This document shows, one piece after another, positions 20,324-29,192 of a stretch of DNA of 61,098 nucleotides; position 1 is the stretch's first letter; each line of letters begins with the position of its first letter. The notes under the pieces were generated by a model. That model did no database searches, was not told the origin of the DNA, and was given only the letters and a program-made list of their open reading frames with translations. Source of the DNA: Streptomyces atroolivaceus (GTDB lineage Bacteria > Actinomycetota > Actinomycetes > Streptomycetales > Streptomycetaceae); the NCBI RefSeq assembly GCF_000717025.1, contig NZ_JNXG01000026.1:1-61098 (forward strand), read 5' to 3'. Both the position numbers and the translations under genes were made by a program.

Positions 20324-20590
20324 GTGGCGAACATCAAGTCCCAGATCAAGCGGAACAAGACGAACGAGAAGGCGCGCCTGCGCAACAAGGCCGTCAAGTC
20401 CTCGCTCAAGACCTCGATCCGCAAGGCCCGTGAGGCTGCCGCTGCCGGTGACGTCGAGAAGGCCACTGTGGCCGTCCGTGACGCCTCCCGCCAGCTCGAC
20501 AAGGCTGTCTCGAAGGGTGTCATCCACAAGAACGCCGCCGCCAACAAGAAGTCGGCGCTGGCGCTCAAGGTTGCCGCCCTCCAGGGCTGA
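20324..20590 (+). CDS. rpsT: 30S ribosomal protein S20
   Basis: An 88-residue, strongly basic protein starting [20 protein letters not shown], the classical S20 N-terminus; it binds the 5' and 3' minor domains of 16S rRNA during assembly. The GTG start has AAAAGG 7 nt upstream. Monocistronic, ended by the long hairpin at 20711. Codon use is strongly biased to Lys AAG and GCC/GCT, as expected of a highly expressed gene. Confidence 0.98.
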   Translation: MANIKSQIKRNKTNEKARLRNKAVKSSLKTSIRKAREAAAAGDVEKATVAVRDASRQLDKAVSKGVIHKNAAANKKSALALKVAALQG

Positions 20591-20710
20591 ACCACTGATG
20601 TGATCGCCGGAACGGACTCAGCGGGCCCTCTCTCCCGCTCCTGACCGGCACCCCGCGCCGCACACCGAACCTGCGTTCGCCACGCGGGTGCGGCGCACCG
20701 AGTGTGTACC

Positions 20711-20754
20711 GAAGGCCCCGGCCGCGTCCTCCCCAGGACGCGGCCGGGGCCTTC
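20711..20754. terminator. Strong hairpin terminator after rpsT
   Basis: A perfect 20-bp stem (20711-20730 with 20735-20754) and CCCC loop, 120 bp after the rpsT stop. It is symmetric and could also stop holA transcription coming from the right. Confidence 0.85.
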
Positions 20755-21039
20755 GTGCTGGCTTTCCCGTACGGGGGTGCGGGGCTCCCGTACGGGGCGG
20801 GGGGCTCCGACACGGGGGTTGCTGGTGCACGCGGTGGTGCGGCTGCTCCGGGCGCGGGTTCCATGGCGGCGGCTCCGGCACGACGCTTCGTGGGCGGTGC
20901 CGGAGTCGGCACGGTGCTTCGTGGCGCGGTGCCGACTCCGGCACGGCGCTTCGCGGGGGCGGTGCCGACTCCGGCACGGCGCAACGCGGGGGCGGTGCGG
21001 CGCGCGCGGGCCCTCCGGCGCGGCGGGCGGGCGGGTGTG
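20755..21039. repeat. Repeat-rich intergenic region with four 31-33-bp tandem repeats
   Basis: Between the rpsT terminator and the holA stop there is no convincing gene. Four imperfect tandem units lie at 20871-20901, 20902-20933, 20934-20966 and 20967-20999; each has a G(A/G)CTCCGGCACGGCGCTTCG-like core followed by a GGCGGTGC(C/G) end. Unit 2 carries a reversed core (GGAGTCGGCAC), so adjacent units can pair. Two CCCGTACGGG palindromes lie at 20766-20775 and 20787-20796. Confidence 0.8.
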
Positions 21040-22029
21040 TCAGCGACCGCCGGAGCGTGCCGCGCGGGCGACGGCGACCACCGCCTTCTCCAAGGCGTAC
21101 TCGGGGTCGTCCCCGCCTCCCTTGACGCCGGCGTCTGCCGCCGCGACCGCGATGAGAGCCGCCGCGACTCCGTCGGGCGTCCACCCGCGCATCTGCTGGC
21201 GGACCCGGTCGATCTTCCAGGGCGGCATCCCGAGCTCCCGGGCGAGGTCCGCCGGGCGCCCGCCCCGGGCCGAGGAGAGCTTGCCGATCGCCCGGACGCC
21301 CTGCGCGAGGGCGCTGGTGATCAGGACGGGGGCGACGCCCGTGGACAGCGACCAACGCAGCGCCTCCAGCGCTTCCGCCGCCCGGCCCTCGACCGCACGG
21401 TCGGCGACGGTGAAGGAGGACGCCTCCGCCCGGCCCGTGTAGTAGCGGCCGACCACCTCTTCATCGATGGTGCCCTCGACATCCGCGGCCAGCTGCGAGG
21501 CGGCGCTCGCCAGCTCCCGGAGGTCACTTCCGATGGAGTCCACCAGCGCCTGGCACGCCTCCGGGGTCGCGGAGCGTCCGAGCGCACGGAACTCCGACCG
21601 GACGAAGGACAGCCTCTCGGCCGGCTTGGTGGTCTTGGGACACGCCACCTCGCGCGCCCCGGCCTTCCGGACCGCGTCCAGCAGCCCCTTGCCCTTGGCC
21701 CCGCCCGCGTGCAGAAGCACCAGGGTGATCTCCTCGGCAGGAGCACCCAGGTAGGCCTTGACGTCCTTGACCGTGTCGGCGGAGAGGTCCTGTGCGTTGC
21801 GCACGATCACCACCTTGCGCTCGGCGAAGAGCGAGGGGCTGGTGAGCTCCGCCAGCGTGCCGGGCTGCAGCTGGTCCGGGGTGAGGTCGCGTACGTCCGT
21901 GTCGGCGTCGGAGGCGCGGGCGGCAGCCACCACGTGCTGCACGGCCCGGTCGAGGAGCAGGTCCTCCTGCCCCACGGCGAGCGTGACGGGGGCGAGCGGA
22001 TCGTCGGTGGAATTGCGCTTGGTGGCCAT
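21040..22029 (-). CDS. holA: DNA polymerase III subunit delta
   Basis: A 329-residue clamp-loader delta subunit that opens the DnaN clamp. The N-terminal AAA+-like domain lacks a Walker A, as usual for delta (LAVGQEDLLLDRAVQHVV, SPSLFAERKVVIVRNAQ), and the C-terminal collar domain contains WSLSTGVAPVLITSALAQGVR and LGMPPWKIDRVRQQMRGW. ATG at 22029 (MATKRNS) is the natural start; the ATG 18 nt upstream lacks conservation. It ends right beside the tandem-repeat block. Confidence 0.93.
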   Translation of the reverse strand: MATKRNSTDDPLAPVTLAVGQEDLLLDRAVQHVVAAARASDADTDVRDLTPDQLQPGTLAELTSPSLFAERKVVIVRNAQDLSADTVKDVKAYLGAPAEEITLVLLHAGGAKGKGLLDAVRKAGAREVACPKTTKPAERLSFVRSEFRALGRSATPEACQALVDSIGSDLRELASAASQLAADVEGTIDEEVVGRYYTGRAEASSFTVADRAVEGRAAEALEALRWSLSTGVAPVLITSALAQGVRAIGKLSSARGGRPADLARELGMPPWKIDRVRQQMRGWTPDGVAAALIAVAAADAGVKGGGDDPEYALEKAVVAVARAARSGGR

Positions 22030-22118
22030 CGCGGTCCAGCATCCCACGCCCCTGTGACAACACCGCGGGGCAGCCGCCCCGGCGGACCGCAGGTCCTGGC
22101 GTACCGGAGAATGGGCGG

Positions 22119-22364
22119 GTGAGCGATGTGAGACATGTGCTGGTGCTGCCCGACCGCGACACGGCCGAGGAAGTCGCCGGGGAGCTGCCCGACCGGTTCG
22201 GCGTCACCGAGGAGCCGCAACTCGTGCGTGACGCCCTGGCGGGCGAGGACGACGCCGAGGACGCCCAGTGGCTGGTGGTGGTCGAGGACCCGGCCGCGCG
22301 CCTGGACTCCGCGGCGCTCGATGCGTTCGCCGCGGAGTACGAGGGGTGGCTGGAGGCGCCGTGA
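22119..22364 (+). CDS. Small acidic conserved protein
   Basis: An 81-residue cytoplasmic protein, very acidic (RDALAGEDDAEDAQWLVVVEDP), with no known motif. The GTG at 22119 is followed by consistent third-position G/C use over the whole length, which supports coding. It is divergent from holA (89 bp between starts) and 33 bp from the convergent YceI gene. Function unknown. Confidence 0.72.
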   Translation: MSDVRHVLVLPDRDTAEEVAGELPDRFGVTEEPQLVRDALAGEDDAEDAQWLVVVEDPAARLDSAALDAFAAEYEGWLEAP

Positions 22365-22397
22365 AGGCGCAGCCGTACATCGGCGTGCCGGGCGGGG

Positions 22398-23282
22398 TCA
22401 GCCCTTCGGGGTGATCTGGATGTCCATCTCGATCCTGATGCTCGGGCCGACCACCGCGATGCCGCGCGCCAGCATCGTCTGCCAGGTGAGTGTGAAGTCC
22501 TCGCGGTGCAGCTCGGTGGTCGCCCGGCAGGCGGCCCGGGTCTCACCCTCCAGGCCGTTGCCCAGGCCGAGGTACTGGGTGTCCAGCGTGACGGTGCGGC
22601 TCACACCGTGCAGGGTGAGCGCGCCGGTGACGCCCCAGCGCGAGCCGCCGCGGTGGACGAAGCGCTCGCTGTAGAACTCGAGGGTGGGGTAGCGCTCGAC
22701 GTCGAGGAAGTCGCCGGACCGCAGGTGGTCGTCGCGCATCTGGACGTTCGTGTCTATCGACGAGGCGTCGATGACCACGTGCATGGCGGAGTCCTCCATG
22801 CGATCCGCGATCCGCACGGCACCGGCGAAGGTGTTGAACCTCCCGTGGATGCGGGCCATGCCGATATGACGTGCCGTGAAGCCGATCTGGGTGTGCGCCG
22901 GCTCGATCTCCCAGTCACCCGGGTCGGGCAGCTGCGGAGGCTGTGCCACCTGGAGGACAACGTCGCCCAGGCTCGCGTGGGCGCCCCGGCCCACGGTGAC
23001 CGGGCCGTGGAACGGCGTGAAGCCCTCGGCCGTGACGCCCAGGCGGTAATCCCCCGCCGGGACGGTGGCCACCACGTTCCCGAAGGGATCCGTCTCGCCG
23101 CCGACGACCCTACGGCCGCCGCTGTCGGTCACGACGAAATCGGCTTGCCGTACGGGCTCGGTGACGGGGTCCAGCACTCGGCAACTCAGCATTCCGGCCT
23201 CGGGCGGCACCGGAAACCCGGCGAGGACGTTGCTCTGTGGAGTACCGGACTTCGCTCTGCTGCCTAGCCAACGGCCGAACAT
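22398..23282 (-). CDS. YceI family protein with N-terminal carboxypeptidase-regulatory-like domain
   Basis: A 294-residue protein. Residues about 31-115 form a beta-rich carboxypeptidase-regulatory-like domain (LSCRVLDPVTEPVRQADFVV, FGNVVATVPAGDYRLGVTAEGFTPF); residues 125-294 form a YceI lipocalin-like domain (WEIEPAHTQIGFTARHIGMARIHGRF, SGDFLDVERYPTLEFYS) that binds isoprenoid-type ligands in other bacteria. No signal peptide is visible, so it may be cytoplasmic. The ATG at 23282 is chosen because GGGGAG lies 9 nt upstream; a GTG at 23288 is closer to that site. Confidence 0.85.
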   Translation of the reverse strand: MFGRWLGSRAKSGTPQSNVLAGFPVPPEAGMLSCRVLDPVTEPVRQADFVVTDSGGRRVVGGETDPFGNVVATVPAGDYRLGVTAEGFTPFHGPVTVGRGAHASLGDVVLQVAQPPQLPDPGDWEIEPAHTQIGFTARHIGMARIHGRFNTFAGAVRIADRMEDSAMHVVIDASSIDTNVQMRDDHLRSGDFLDVERYPTLEFYSERFVHRGGSRWGVTGALTLHGVSRTVTLDTQYLGLGNGLEGETRAACRATTELHREDFTLTWQTMLARGIAVVGPSIRIEMDIQITPKG

Positions 23283-23422
23283 GTGCACGTACTCCCCAGG
23301 GGGCGGTTCTCACCTCGGGCCCTGAAAGCCGGACGTCGTTGTCGGAACAGCGGCCCGCCGACGAATACGCATTCGATCACCGCTGAGAGGTTCGAGACAA
23401 ACGCCGCAGCTCAGAAGGGAGG

Positions 23423-23452
23423 TACCGAGCTGTATCGAACTGTACCGAGCTG
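23423..23452. repeat. Three 10-bp tandem repeats
   Basis: TACCGAGCTG, TATCGAACTG and TACCGAGCTG follow each other at 23423-23432, 23433-23442 and 23443-23452, one DNA helical turn each, in the 276-bp gap between the NAT and YceI genes. No gene is visible in that gap. Confidence 0.8.
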
Positions 23453-23558
23453 TGCCCTGCCGGGTGCCGATGTACGCAGGTGCTACCGAAGGTCCCCATC
23501 ACCCGGAACGCCGGTGTGTGCGTACCCTCCCACGTCACGCGGCCCGTTGCAGTCCACG

Positions 23559-24383
23559 TCATGTGGCCGGAGTCGCGCGCACCGCGGGCAGGCGGGTGAG
23601 CGCCAGACCGAAGTGGTCGCGGTAGGCGGCGAGTACCTCGGCGTCATCACCAAGCTCCGTCTCCTCCCGCTCGCCCCGCACGGTCGTGATCAGGGTGCGG
23701 CCACGAAGCGTCACCCGGCCGTCCTCGGTGCGCCGCGAACAGACGAGCGACCGGGTGAAGTGGGAGTCCGGGGAGGTCCGGTGGTACCAGGCCCCGGCCC
23801 GGAAGTCCGCCAGCACACGTGGACGCAGATCCAGACGGAACTGCCTCGAACCGTCGCGCAGCAGATCGAGGTCTCCCTGCGGCACGTCCCGGAAGCGGAA
23901 TCCGCCGCAGGGGTCGTCCTGTTCGGTACGCGCGTCCAGCTCGAGCGGGCGCAGGGCATGGTCGCCGAACCCGACGTCCGCCAGCCACGGGCCCGTTCCG
24001 TCGTCGGTCTCCACGCGCAGCGCGACGTGGTCGTACGGGATACCCAGGCGTCCGCCGTCGCCGAAGACCCGTGCCTGCAGCAGGGTGACGTGGAAGCCTA
24101 GTTCGCGCAGCAGCGTGGCGAAGGACCCGTTGAGCTCGTAACAGAAGCCGCCCCGGCGGTCGTCCACGATCTTGGCGACGAGTTTCTCCTCCTCCAGGAC
24201 GATGTTCTCGGCGAAATGGATCGAGAGGTTCTCGAAGGGCACGGTCATCAGGTGGCGGAGCTGCAGCTCGCGCAGTGCCACGGCGTCGGCGCGGGCGGGG
24301 CGGGCAGCACCGATGCGTTCCAGGTAGGCGTCCACCCAGGCAGGGGCGGGCTCGGGCGCCGACTGCTGCGATTGCTCGTTCAT
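23559..24383 (-). CDS. Arylamine N-acetyltransferase
   Basis: A 274-residue NAT-family enzyme that transfers acetyl from acetyl-CoA to arylamines or hydrazines. The thioprotease-like triad is present: Cys in RRGGFCYELN, His in YDHVALRV, Asp in WLADVGFGD. Length is normal for bacterial NATs, and PFENLSIH is a family block near residue 49. Divergent from the PPOX gene. Homologous proteins also close macrolactam rings, but no biosynthetic genes are near. Confidence 0.92.
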   Translation of the reverse strand: MNEQSQQSAPEPAPAWVDAYLERIGAARPARADAVALRELQLRHLMTVPFENLSIHFAENIVLEEEKLVAKIVDDRRGGFCYELNGSFATLLRELGFHVTLLQARVFGDGGRLGIPYDHVALRVETDDGTGPWLADVGFGDHALRPLELDARTEQDDPCGGFRFRDVPQGDLDLLRDGSRQFRLDLRPRVLADFRAGAWYHRTSPDSHFTRSLVCSRRTEDGRVTLRGRTLITTVRGEREETELGDDAEVLAAYRDHFGLALTRLPAVRATPAT

Positions 24384-24483
24384 GCGTTAAGTCTGTCGCG
24401 GCGCACCGGGCGGCGCCACGAGCCCCTGGACCTAGGTCCGCCGACTGATGCGGCGGCCGCAACCGAGGGCTAGCGTCAGGGCC

Positions 24484-24939
24484 ATGACGGAACGGGAGCC
24501 GGCACGCGGCCCGGAACAGCGCAAGCAGGACGCACTCGATCGTCTGGAGAAGGACGACGACGCATGGGTGGCGACGGCCTCTGCCGCCGGTGTGCCGTGC
24601 CTGGTGCCCCTGTCGTTCGTATGGGACGGAGGCACACTGCTGCTGGCCACCCGGCGCACCAATCCGACAGCGGTCAACGTGACGCCCTCCGGGCAGGCCA
24701 GAGTCACCCTCGGGCACACCCGCGATGTGGTGCTGATCGAGGGAACGGCCGAGATCGTGGAGGGGGCGGATCTTTCCGACGAGTCGGGGGACGCCTTTGC
24801 CGCCAAGCTCGGCTGGGACCCGCGCGGACGTCCCGCGTGGGTGTATCTGCGGATCACGCCGGACACAGTGAAGGCGTGGCGCGAGGAGAACGAGCTGGCG
24901 GGGCGCGAACTGATGCGCGGCAGCACCTGGCTGGTCTGA
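24484..24939 (+). CDS. PPOX-class flavin/F420-dependent oxidoreductase-like protein
   Basis: A 151-residue split-barrel protein of the pyridoxamine-5'-phosphate-oxidase-like superfamily. Core strands include DAWVATASAAGVPCLVPLSFVWDGGTLLLATRR and PSGQARVTLGHTRDVVLIEGTAEIVE. Actinobacterial members bind F420, FMN or heme; which applies here is not decided. The ATG at 24484 lies 7 nt after TAGCGT and lacks an SD, suggesting a leaderless mRNA. The 176-bp gap to comEC shows nothing distinct. Confidence 0.82.
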   Translation: MTEREPARGPEQRKQDALDRLEKDDDAWVATASAAGVPCLVPLSFVWDGGTLLLATRRTNPTAVNVTPSGQARVTLGHTRDVVLIEGTAEIVEGADLSDESGDAFAAKLGWDPRGRPAWVYLRITPDTVKAWREENELAGRELMRGSTWLV

Positions 24940-25115
24940 ACGCGAGCGCCGGCACGGCAACGGGGAGGGGCCTGACAGCGGGGACGCCCCGGACTGCTGG
25001 AGCCGCCTCGGCAGCGAGGACGGTCCGCACGGCTGGAGCAGGCTCGGCGGCAGGACCGGGCCTGCGAGCGGGAACCGGCCGGGGACCGGGACGAGGCACC
25101 GGACATGCATCGCGT

Positions 25116-27734
25116 TCATGACCGGCCTGCCGCACGCAGCCCCGCACCGGCACCCGTCACCGCGATCGCACCGTGGATGTCGGTACGCAGAACCTTCGCT
25201 CCCGTAGCTTCGAGTGCTTCGACCGTACGGGCAGCCGGATGACCGTACGGATTGTCTGCGCCGCAGCTGATCAGCGCGAGCCTCGGGCGGGCGCTGCGCA
25301 GGAGCGCGGCGTCCTGGTGGGCCGATCCGTGATGCGCGACCTTGAGCACATCCACCTGGGGCAGCGCCGGGTGACTGCGCAACACCCCTCGCTGTGAGGG
25401 GGGTTCGAGATCGCCGAGGAGCAGCAAGGTCAGTCCGCCCGCCCGGACGAGAAGGGTGACGCTGGAATCGTTCGGTTCCTCGGTCGTGTAGGCAGGTGCC
25501 GCCCCCGGTGCGCCGCCCGCGGGCCAGAGCACCTGCCAGTCGAGAGGACCCGACCGGCGTCGCTCTCCCGGAGCTGCCCGGACCACGGGGATACGCGCCG
25601 CCGCGGCCGTCCTCCTCACGAAGGCCGCCTGCTCCGGCGGTTCGTCGAGGCTCGTCGTCTGGATCGCGCCGACGTCGCGGCCTCTCAGCACACCGGGCAG
25701 GCCGCGGACGTGGTCCGCGTGGAAGTGGGTCAGCAGCAGAAGAGGCACACGGGTGATGCCGAGGTCACGCAGACACCGGTCTGCCAGAAGGGGTTCAGGA
25801 CCCGCGTCCACGACTACCCCCACGCCGTCCCCGGCGGCGAGCACCATGGCGTCGCCCTGCCCGACGTCGCAGAGCGCGAAGGTCCAGCCCGGCGGCGGCC
25901 ATCCCGTCATGAGCCGGGTGAGCGGCACCGGTCTCAGCACCGCGAGCACCAGAAGCAGCGCGGCCGCGGAACAGATCCATGGGTGCCGGGCCAGACGGCG
26001 GGCCGACAACACCAGCAAGGCCGTGAGGACGGCCAGAAGGGCCGCGCCCGGCCATCCGCCCGGCCAGTCCATCTCCGCCCCGGGCAGCGCGGCTCCGGTG
26101 CGGGCGACGGACGCGATCCATCCGACCGGCCAGCCGGCGATCTCGGCCAGCACTTCGGCAACCGGCATGGACGCGGGTGCCACAGCGAGCGCGGCGAATC
26201 CCAGGACCGTCGCGGGCGCCACCGCGAACTCCGCCAGCAGATTGCAGGGGACGGCCACCAGGCTGACCCGCGCCGCGAGGACCACGACCACGGGAGCGCA
26301 GACCGCCTGAGCGGCTCCCGCGGCGGCCAGCACCTCGGCAAGCCGCCCCGGGACCCCGTGCCGCTGGAGAGCAGCGCTCCACCTCGGTGCGAGGGTGAGA
26401 AGCGCCCCGGTGGCGAGCACGGACAGCAGGAAGCCGTAACTGCGGGCCAGCCACGGGTCGTACAGCACCAGCAGCAGCACGGCTGCGGCCAGGGCCGGAA
26501 TCAGCGACCTTCGCCGGCCGGTCCCGATGGCGAGCAGTGTGATCAAGCCACAGGCTGCCGCGCGCAGGACACTGGGCTCCGGACGGCAGACGATCACGAA
26601 GGCGAGCGCGACTCCGCCGCCCGTGACGGCGGTCATGCGCAGCGAGATGCCCAGCCGGGGTGCCAGGCCACGGCGTTCGCTGCGCAGCGCCGTTCCCGGT
26701 GGGCCGATGAGCAGGAAGAGGAGGATTGACAGATTCGCGCCCGACACGGCGAGCAGATGGGTCAGGTCCGTGGCCTTGAAGGCGTCGTGCAGGTCGGGCG
26801 GAACCCGTGAGGTGTCTCCTACGACCAGCCCCGGCAGGAGCGCCCGCGCATCGGCGTCGAGCCCGTCGGTGGCCTCCCGCAGGCCGGACCGCAGCCGTCC
26901 GGCGGCCCGCTGGAGAAGGGTGGGCGCCTCGGTGACCCGCGGTGGGTCGTCCGCGTCGGTACCCAGCACCGCTGCGACGCGCTCCCCTTCGTGACGCGGT
27001 GGCGCGAGCCGCCCGCTGATGCGGATGCCTGTCGAGGGCAGCAGACGCTGCCACCGCGCCGCCGCGTCCCCCGGGGCGACCATGAGGAGGACCGGGGTGC
27101 GGAGCTCGGTGACCGTACCGTCGGGAGCGGTCAGACGGTCGACCTCAGCATTCAGCAGCAGGGATACGGGCGTGCTGTGGTCGCCCCGTACTCGTGGCCG
27201 TGTCTGCCGGGGATCGGACGTGACGGTGACCTCCGCTTCGACCTGCGCATACGACTCCGCCAGGCCGGGGACGGGCCCGCTGCGCACATCCGCGCCGTGG
27301 AGCCCGGCAGCCGCCGCCCCGGCAGCCGCGCACAGCAGCACCCCGGCTGCGGCCGTGGTCCGCGTCCGCCCGCGCCCTGGGAACTGCGCCCGCCCTGAAA
27401 CCCTGGACGCCGGGCTCGGCAGGCCCCTCGGACCCACCGGACGCGTCGCGCCGCGGGGTGTCCCTCGTGCCATGACCCGGGGTGCGACGAGGAGGCCCAG
27501 GCCGGCACATGCGCAGAGGACCGCCCCGGCAGCCGCCCACCGGCCCGGCGCCCCCAGTGCCAGGGCGGCTGCCGCCCAGGCCGCCAGAGCGGGTGGGACC
27601 AGCCGCAGATCGGCCGGAGCCTCCTGCCGCGGGTCGGCGTCCCCCAGCCGCCGCCCCGAGTCCGTGTGGACGTCAGACCCGTCCGCCGTGCCGACGTCAG
27701 CCCCGTCCGCCGTGCCGACGTCAGGCCCGTTCAT
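25116..27734 (-). CDS. comEC: ComEC/Rec2 family DNA channel protein
   Basis: An 872-residue polytopic membrane protein. The N-terminus carries two copies of DVGTADG; an OB-like extracellular domain (VTVTSDPRQTRPRVRGDHST) follows TM2; the competence core contains HLLAVSGANLSILL near residue 325 and multiple TMs; the C-terminal MBL domain from about 625 has DVGQGDAMVL, LTHFHADHVRGLP, LLLGDLEP and KVAHHGS. In naturally competent bacteria it passes single-stranded DNA inward; in Streptomyces its role is unproven. The ATG overlaps the comEA stop by 4 bp. Confidence 0.93.
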   Translation of the reverse strand: MNGPDVGTADGADVGTADGSDVHTDSGRRLGDADPRQEAPADLRLVPPALAAWAAAALALGAPGRWAAAGAVLCACAGLGLLVAPRVMARGTPRGATRPVGPRGLPSPASRVSGRAQFPGRGRTRTTAAAGVLLCAAAGAAAAGLHGADVRSGPVPGLAESYAQVEAEVTVTSDPRQTRPRVRGDHSTPVSLLLNAEVDRLTAPDGTVTELRTPVLLMVAPGDAAARWQRLLPSTGIRISGRLAPPRHEGERVAAVLGTDADDPPRVTEAPTLLQRAAGRLRSGLREATDGLDADARALLPGLVVGDTSRVPPDLHDAFKATDLTHLLAVSGANLSILLFLLIGPPGTALRSERRGLAPRLGISLRMTAVTGGGVALAFVIVCRPEPSVLRAAACGLITLLAIGTGRRRSLIPALAAAVLLLVLYDPWLARSYGFLLSVLATGALLTLAPRWSAALQRHGVPGRLAEVLAAAGAAQAVCAPVVVVLAARVSLVAVPCNLLAEFAVAPATVLGFAALAVAPASMPVAEVLAEIAGWPVGWIASVARTGAALPGAEMDWPGGWPGAALLAVLTALLVLSARRLARHPWICSAAALLLVLAVLRPVPLTRLMTGWPPPGWTFALCDVGQGDAMVLAAGDGVGVVVDAGPEPLLADRCLRDLGITRVPLLLLTHFHADHVRGLPGVLRGRDVGAIQTTSLDEPPEQAAFVRRTAAAARIPVVRAAPGERRRSGPLDWQVLWPAGGAPGAAPAYTTEEPNDSSVTLLVRAGGLTLLLLGDLEPPSQRGVLRSHPALPQVDVLKVAHHGSAHQDAALLRSARPRLALISCGADNPYGHPAARTVEALEATGAKVLRTDIHGAIAVTGAGAGLRAAGRS

Positions 27735-29089
27735 GGCCTGACCAGCGGCCTGAGGTCCGCAAACCGGCGGTCCCCGATCCCGTCGACCTCCCGGAGCTCG
27801 TCGACGGAGCGGTAACCCCCGTGCTCGGTGCGGTAGTCGATGATGTGCTGGGCCAGCACCGGCCCGACACCGGGCAGAGTGTCGAGCTGCTCGACGGTGG
27901 CCGTGCTGAGGCTCACCGGCGCCGCCGGTCCGGCCTGCCCGGCCGTGGCACCGCCGGCCCCCGTTCCGCCCGCGGGTGGCGGAGCGGCGGGCAGACCCAC
28001 CGCCACCTGCTCACCGTCCGTCAGAACTCGCGCACGGTTGAGCCCGGTGACGTCGACGCCCTCGCGGACGCCGCCGGCGGCGCGCAGGGCGTCCGCGACG
28101 CGGGAGCCGGCCGGCAGGTGCTGGATCCCCGGCCGGCGCACCTTGCCGCTCACGTCGACGACGATCCGGGCGCTCGGCGCCGCGCCGTTCCGCGGTCCCG
28201 CGGCCGGACCAGGACTGAGGCCGGGCAGCTGAGCACCCGTCGCCCCTGACCCGCCTTCCTGGACCGCCGCGGCCTCCGTGAGCCGGTCCGGAGCCCGTAC
28301 GGCCTCGGGGCGGGCCGACCAGAAGTGTGCCGCCGCGAGCACTGCCGCCCCGACCAGGACAACGGCGAGCGCGGCAAGCGCGCGGGGCTCCATTCCGCAT
28401 CGCAGCTGTAGCCACAGGGGTAACCGGTCCCGCAGGGCCGGCCCGGCTTCTCTCCACCACCGTGACCGCGCGGAGGGGCCGTTGGGCGCACTGCGGCGCA
28501 GCACGAGTGGCGGCCCGCCCGGCAGGGCTGCTGCGGTGCTCACCTCGGGCGCCGGGCGCGACGTGACCGCTGCCCAGGCCGGAACGGCGCGGACAGGACC
28601 AGGCTCGTCGGCCGGCGCCGCAGCCCTGCCCGCCCCTGCCGCCGCAACCGTGCCTGCCACTGCCGTCGCCGTCGCAGTCGCCGTCGCAGTCGCCGACCCG
28701 TCGGCTGCGATGAGCGTGTCCGCCCGGAGCCGGGAAGCGGCCGCGATCTCACTCTCCGGCCCGCGCGCAGTGCGTCGTCGGCGCCCGTGCCGGGCACCGG
28801 ACGCGGTGCCCGGCGACGTGCCGGCAGCTCCTCCGGGACGGACGCCGGGCCTGGACCGGACACGCCCCGTAAGACGGGACCCTCGGGACACACGGTGTGC
28901 GCCACGGTGTGCCGGCGGATCCGTGCCCGCACGCGCGGGAGAATCTTCGGTCCTGTGCGCGAGCGGGTCCATGTCCGCACGCGCGGAGTGATCCGCAGGA
29001 CGGTGCGCGGGCGGATTCGCGGCGCCGACGGCCGGGCTCTGCCGGCCGGTGGTGGTGCGGCTGGATGCGGGAAGCGTTCGGAAGGTCAT
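27731..29089 (-). CDS. comEA: ComEA family DNA-binding protein with long N-terminal extension
   Basis: A 452-residue protein. One TM lies at about residues 238-255 (ALAALAVVLVGAAVLAAAHF); outside it are an SLBB domain (ARIVVDVSGKVRRPGIQHLPAGS) and a helix-hairpin-helix pair (VSLSTATVEQLDTLPGVGPVLAQHIIDYR, VDELREVDGIGDRRFADLRPLV) that binds double-stranded DNA. The first 230 cytoplasmic residues are low-complexity: 15-16-residue repeats around PLAHR/PPAHR and an (AT)n run from GTCGCCGTCGCA DNA repeats at 28665-28688. A later start is possible. It is the first gene of the comEA-comEC unit. Confidence 0.88.
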   Translation of the reverse strand: MTFRTLPASSRTTTGRQSPAVGAANPPAHRPADHSARADMDPLAHRTEDSPARAGTDPPAHRGAHRVSRGSRLTGRVRSRPGVRPGGAAGTSPGTASGARHGRRRRTARGPESEIAAASRLRADTLIAADGSATATATATATAVAGTVAAAGAGRAAAPADEPGPVRAVPAWAAVTSRPAPEVSTAAALPGGPPLVLRRSAPNGPSARSRWWREAGPALRDRLPLWLQLRCGMEPRALAALAVVLVGAAVLAAAHFWSARPEAVRAPDRLTEAAAVQEGGSGATGAQLPGLSPGPAAGPRNGAAPSARIVVDVSGKVRRPGIQHLPAGSRVADALRAAGGVREGVDVTGLNRARVLTDGEQVAVGLPAAPPPAGGTGAGGATAGQAGPAAPVSLSTATVEQLDTLPGVGPVLAQHIIDYRTEHGGYRSVDELREVDGIGDRRFADLRPLVRP

Positions 29090-29141
29090 GCCGCACGACG
29101 CTAGACACTTCTGCGGAAATACGCCGGGCCGCCCTGATTAC

Positions 29142-29168
29142 AGTGGATAACTCATCGGTTGTGCATAA
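29142..29168 (-). promoter_or_regulatory. Pair of DnaA-box-like sites upstream of comEA
   Basis: Read on the minus strand: TTATGCACA (29168-29160), nine bases, then TTATCCACT (29150-29142). Each differs by one base from TTATCCACA. Same orientation, centres 18 bp apart, in a locally AT-rich patch between the comEA start and the degV stop. Confidence 0.5.
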
Positions 29169-29192
29169 CGTCGTCACCCGCCGGAGTGAGAT

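Noticed and set aside
20565..20984. Repeat-containing frames across the rpsT-holA gap (e.g. GVGTAP/RRAGVGTAP repeats)
   Set aside because: Frames run through a terminator stem and tandem DNA repeats; no ribosome site; repeats explain the frame.
20871..20999. CRISPR-like array
   Set aside because: Units abut with no unique spacers, and no cas gene is present.
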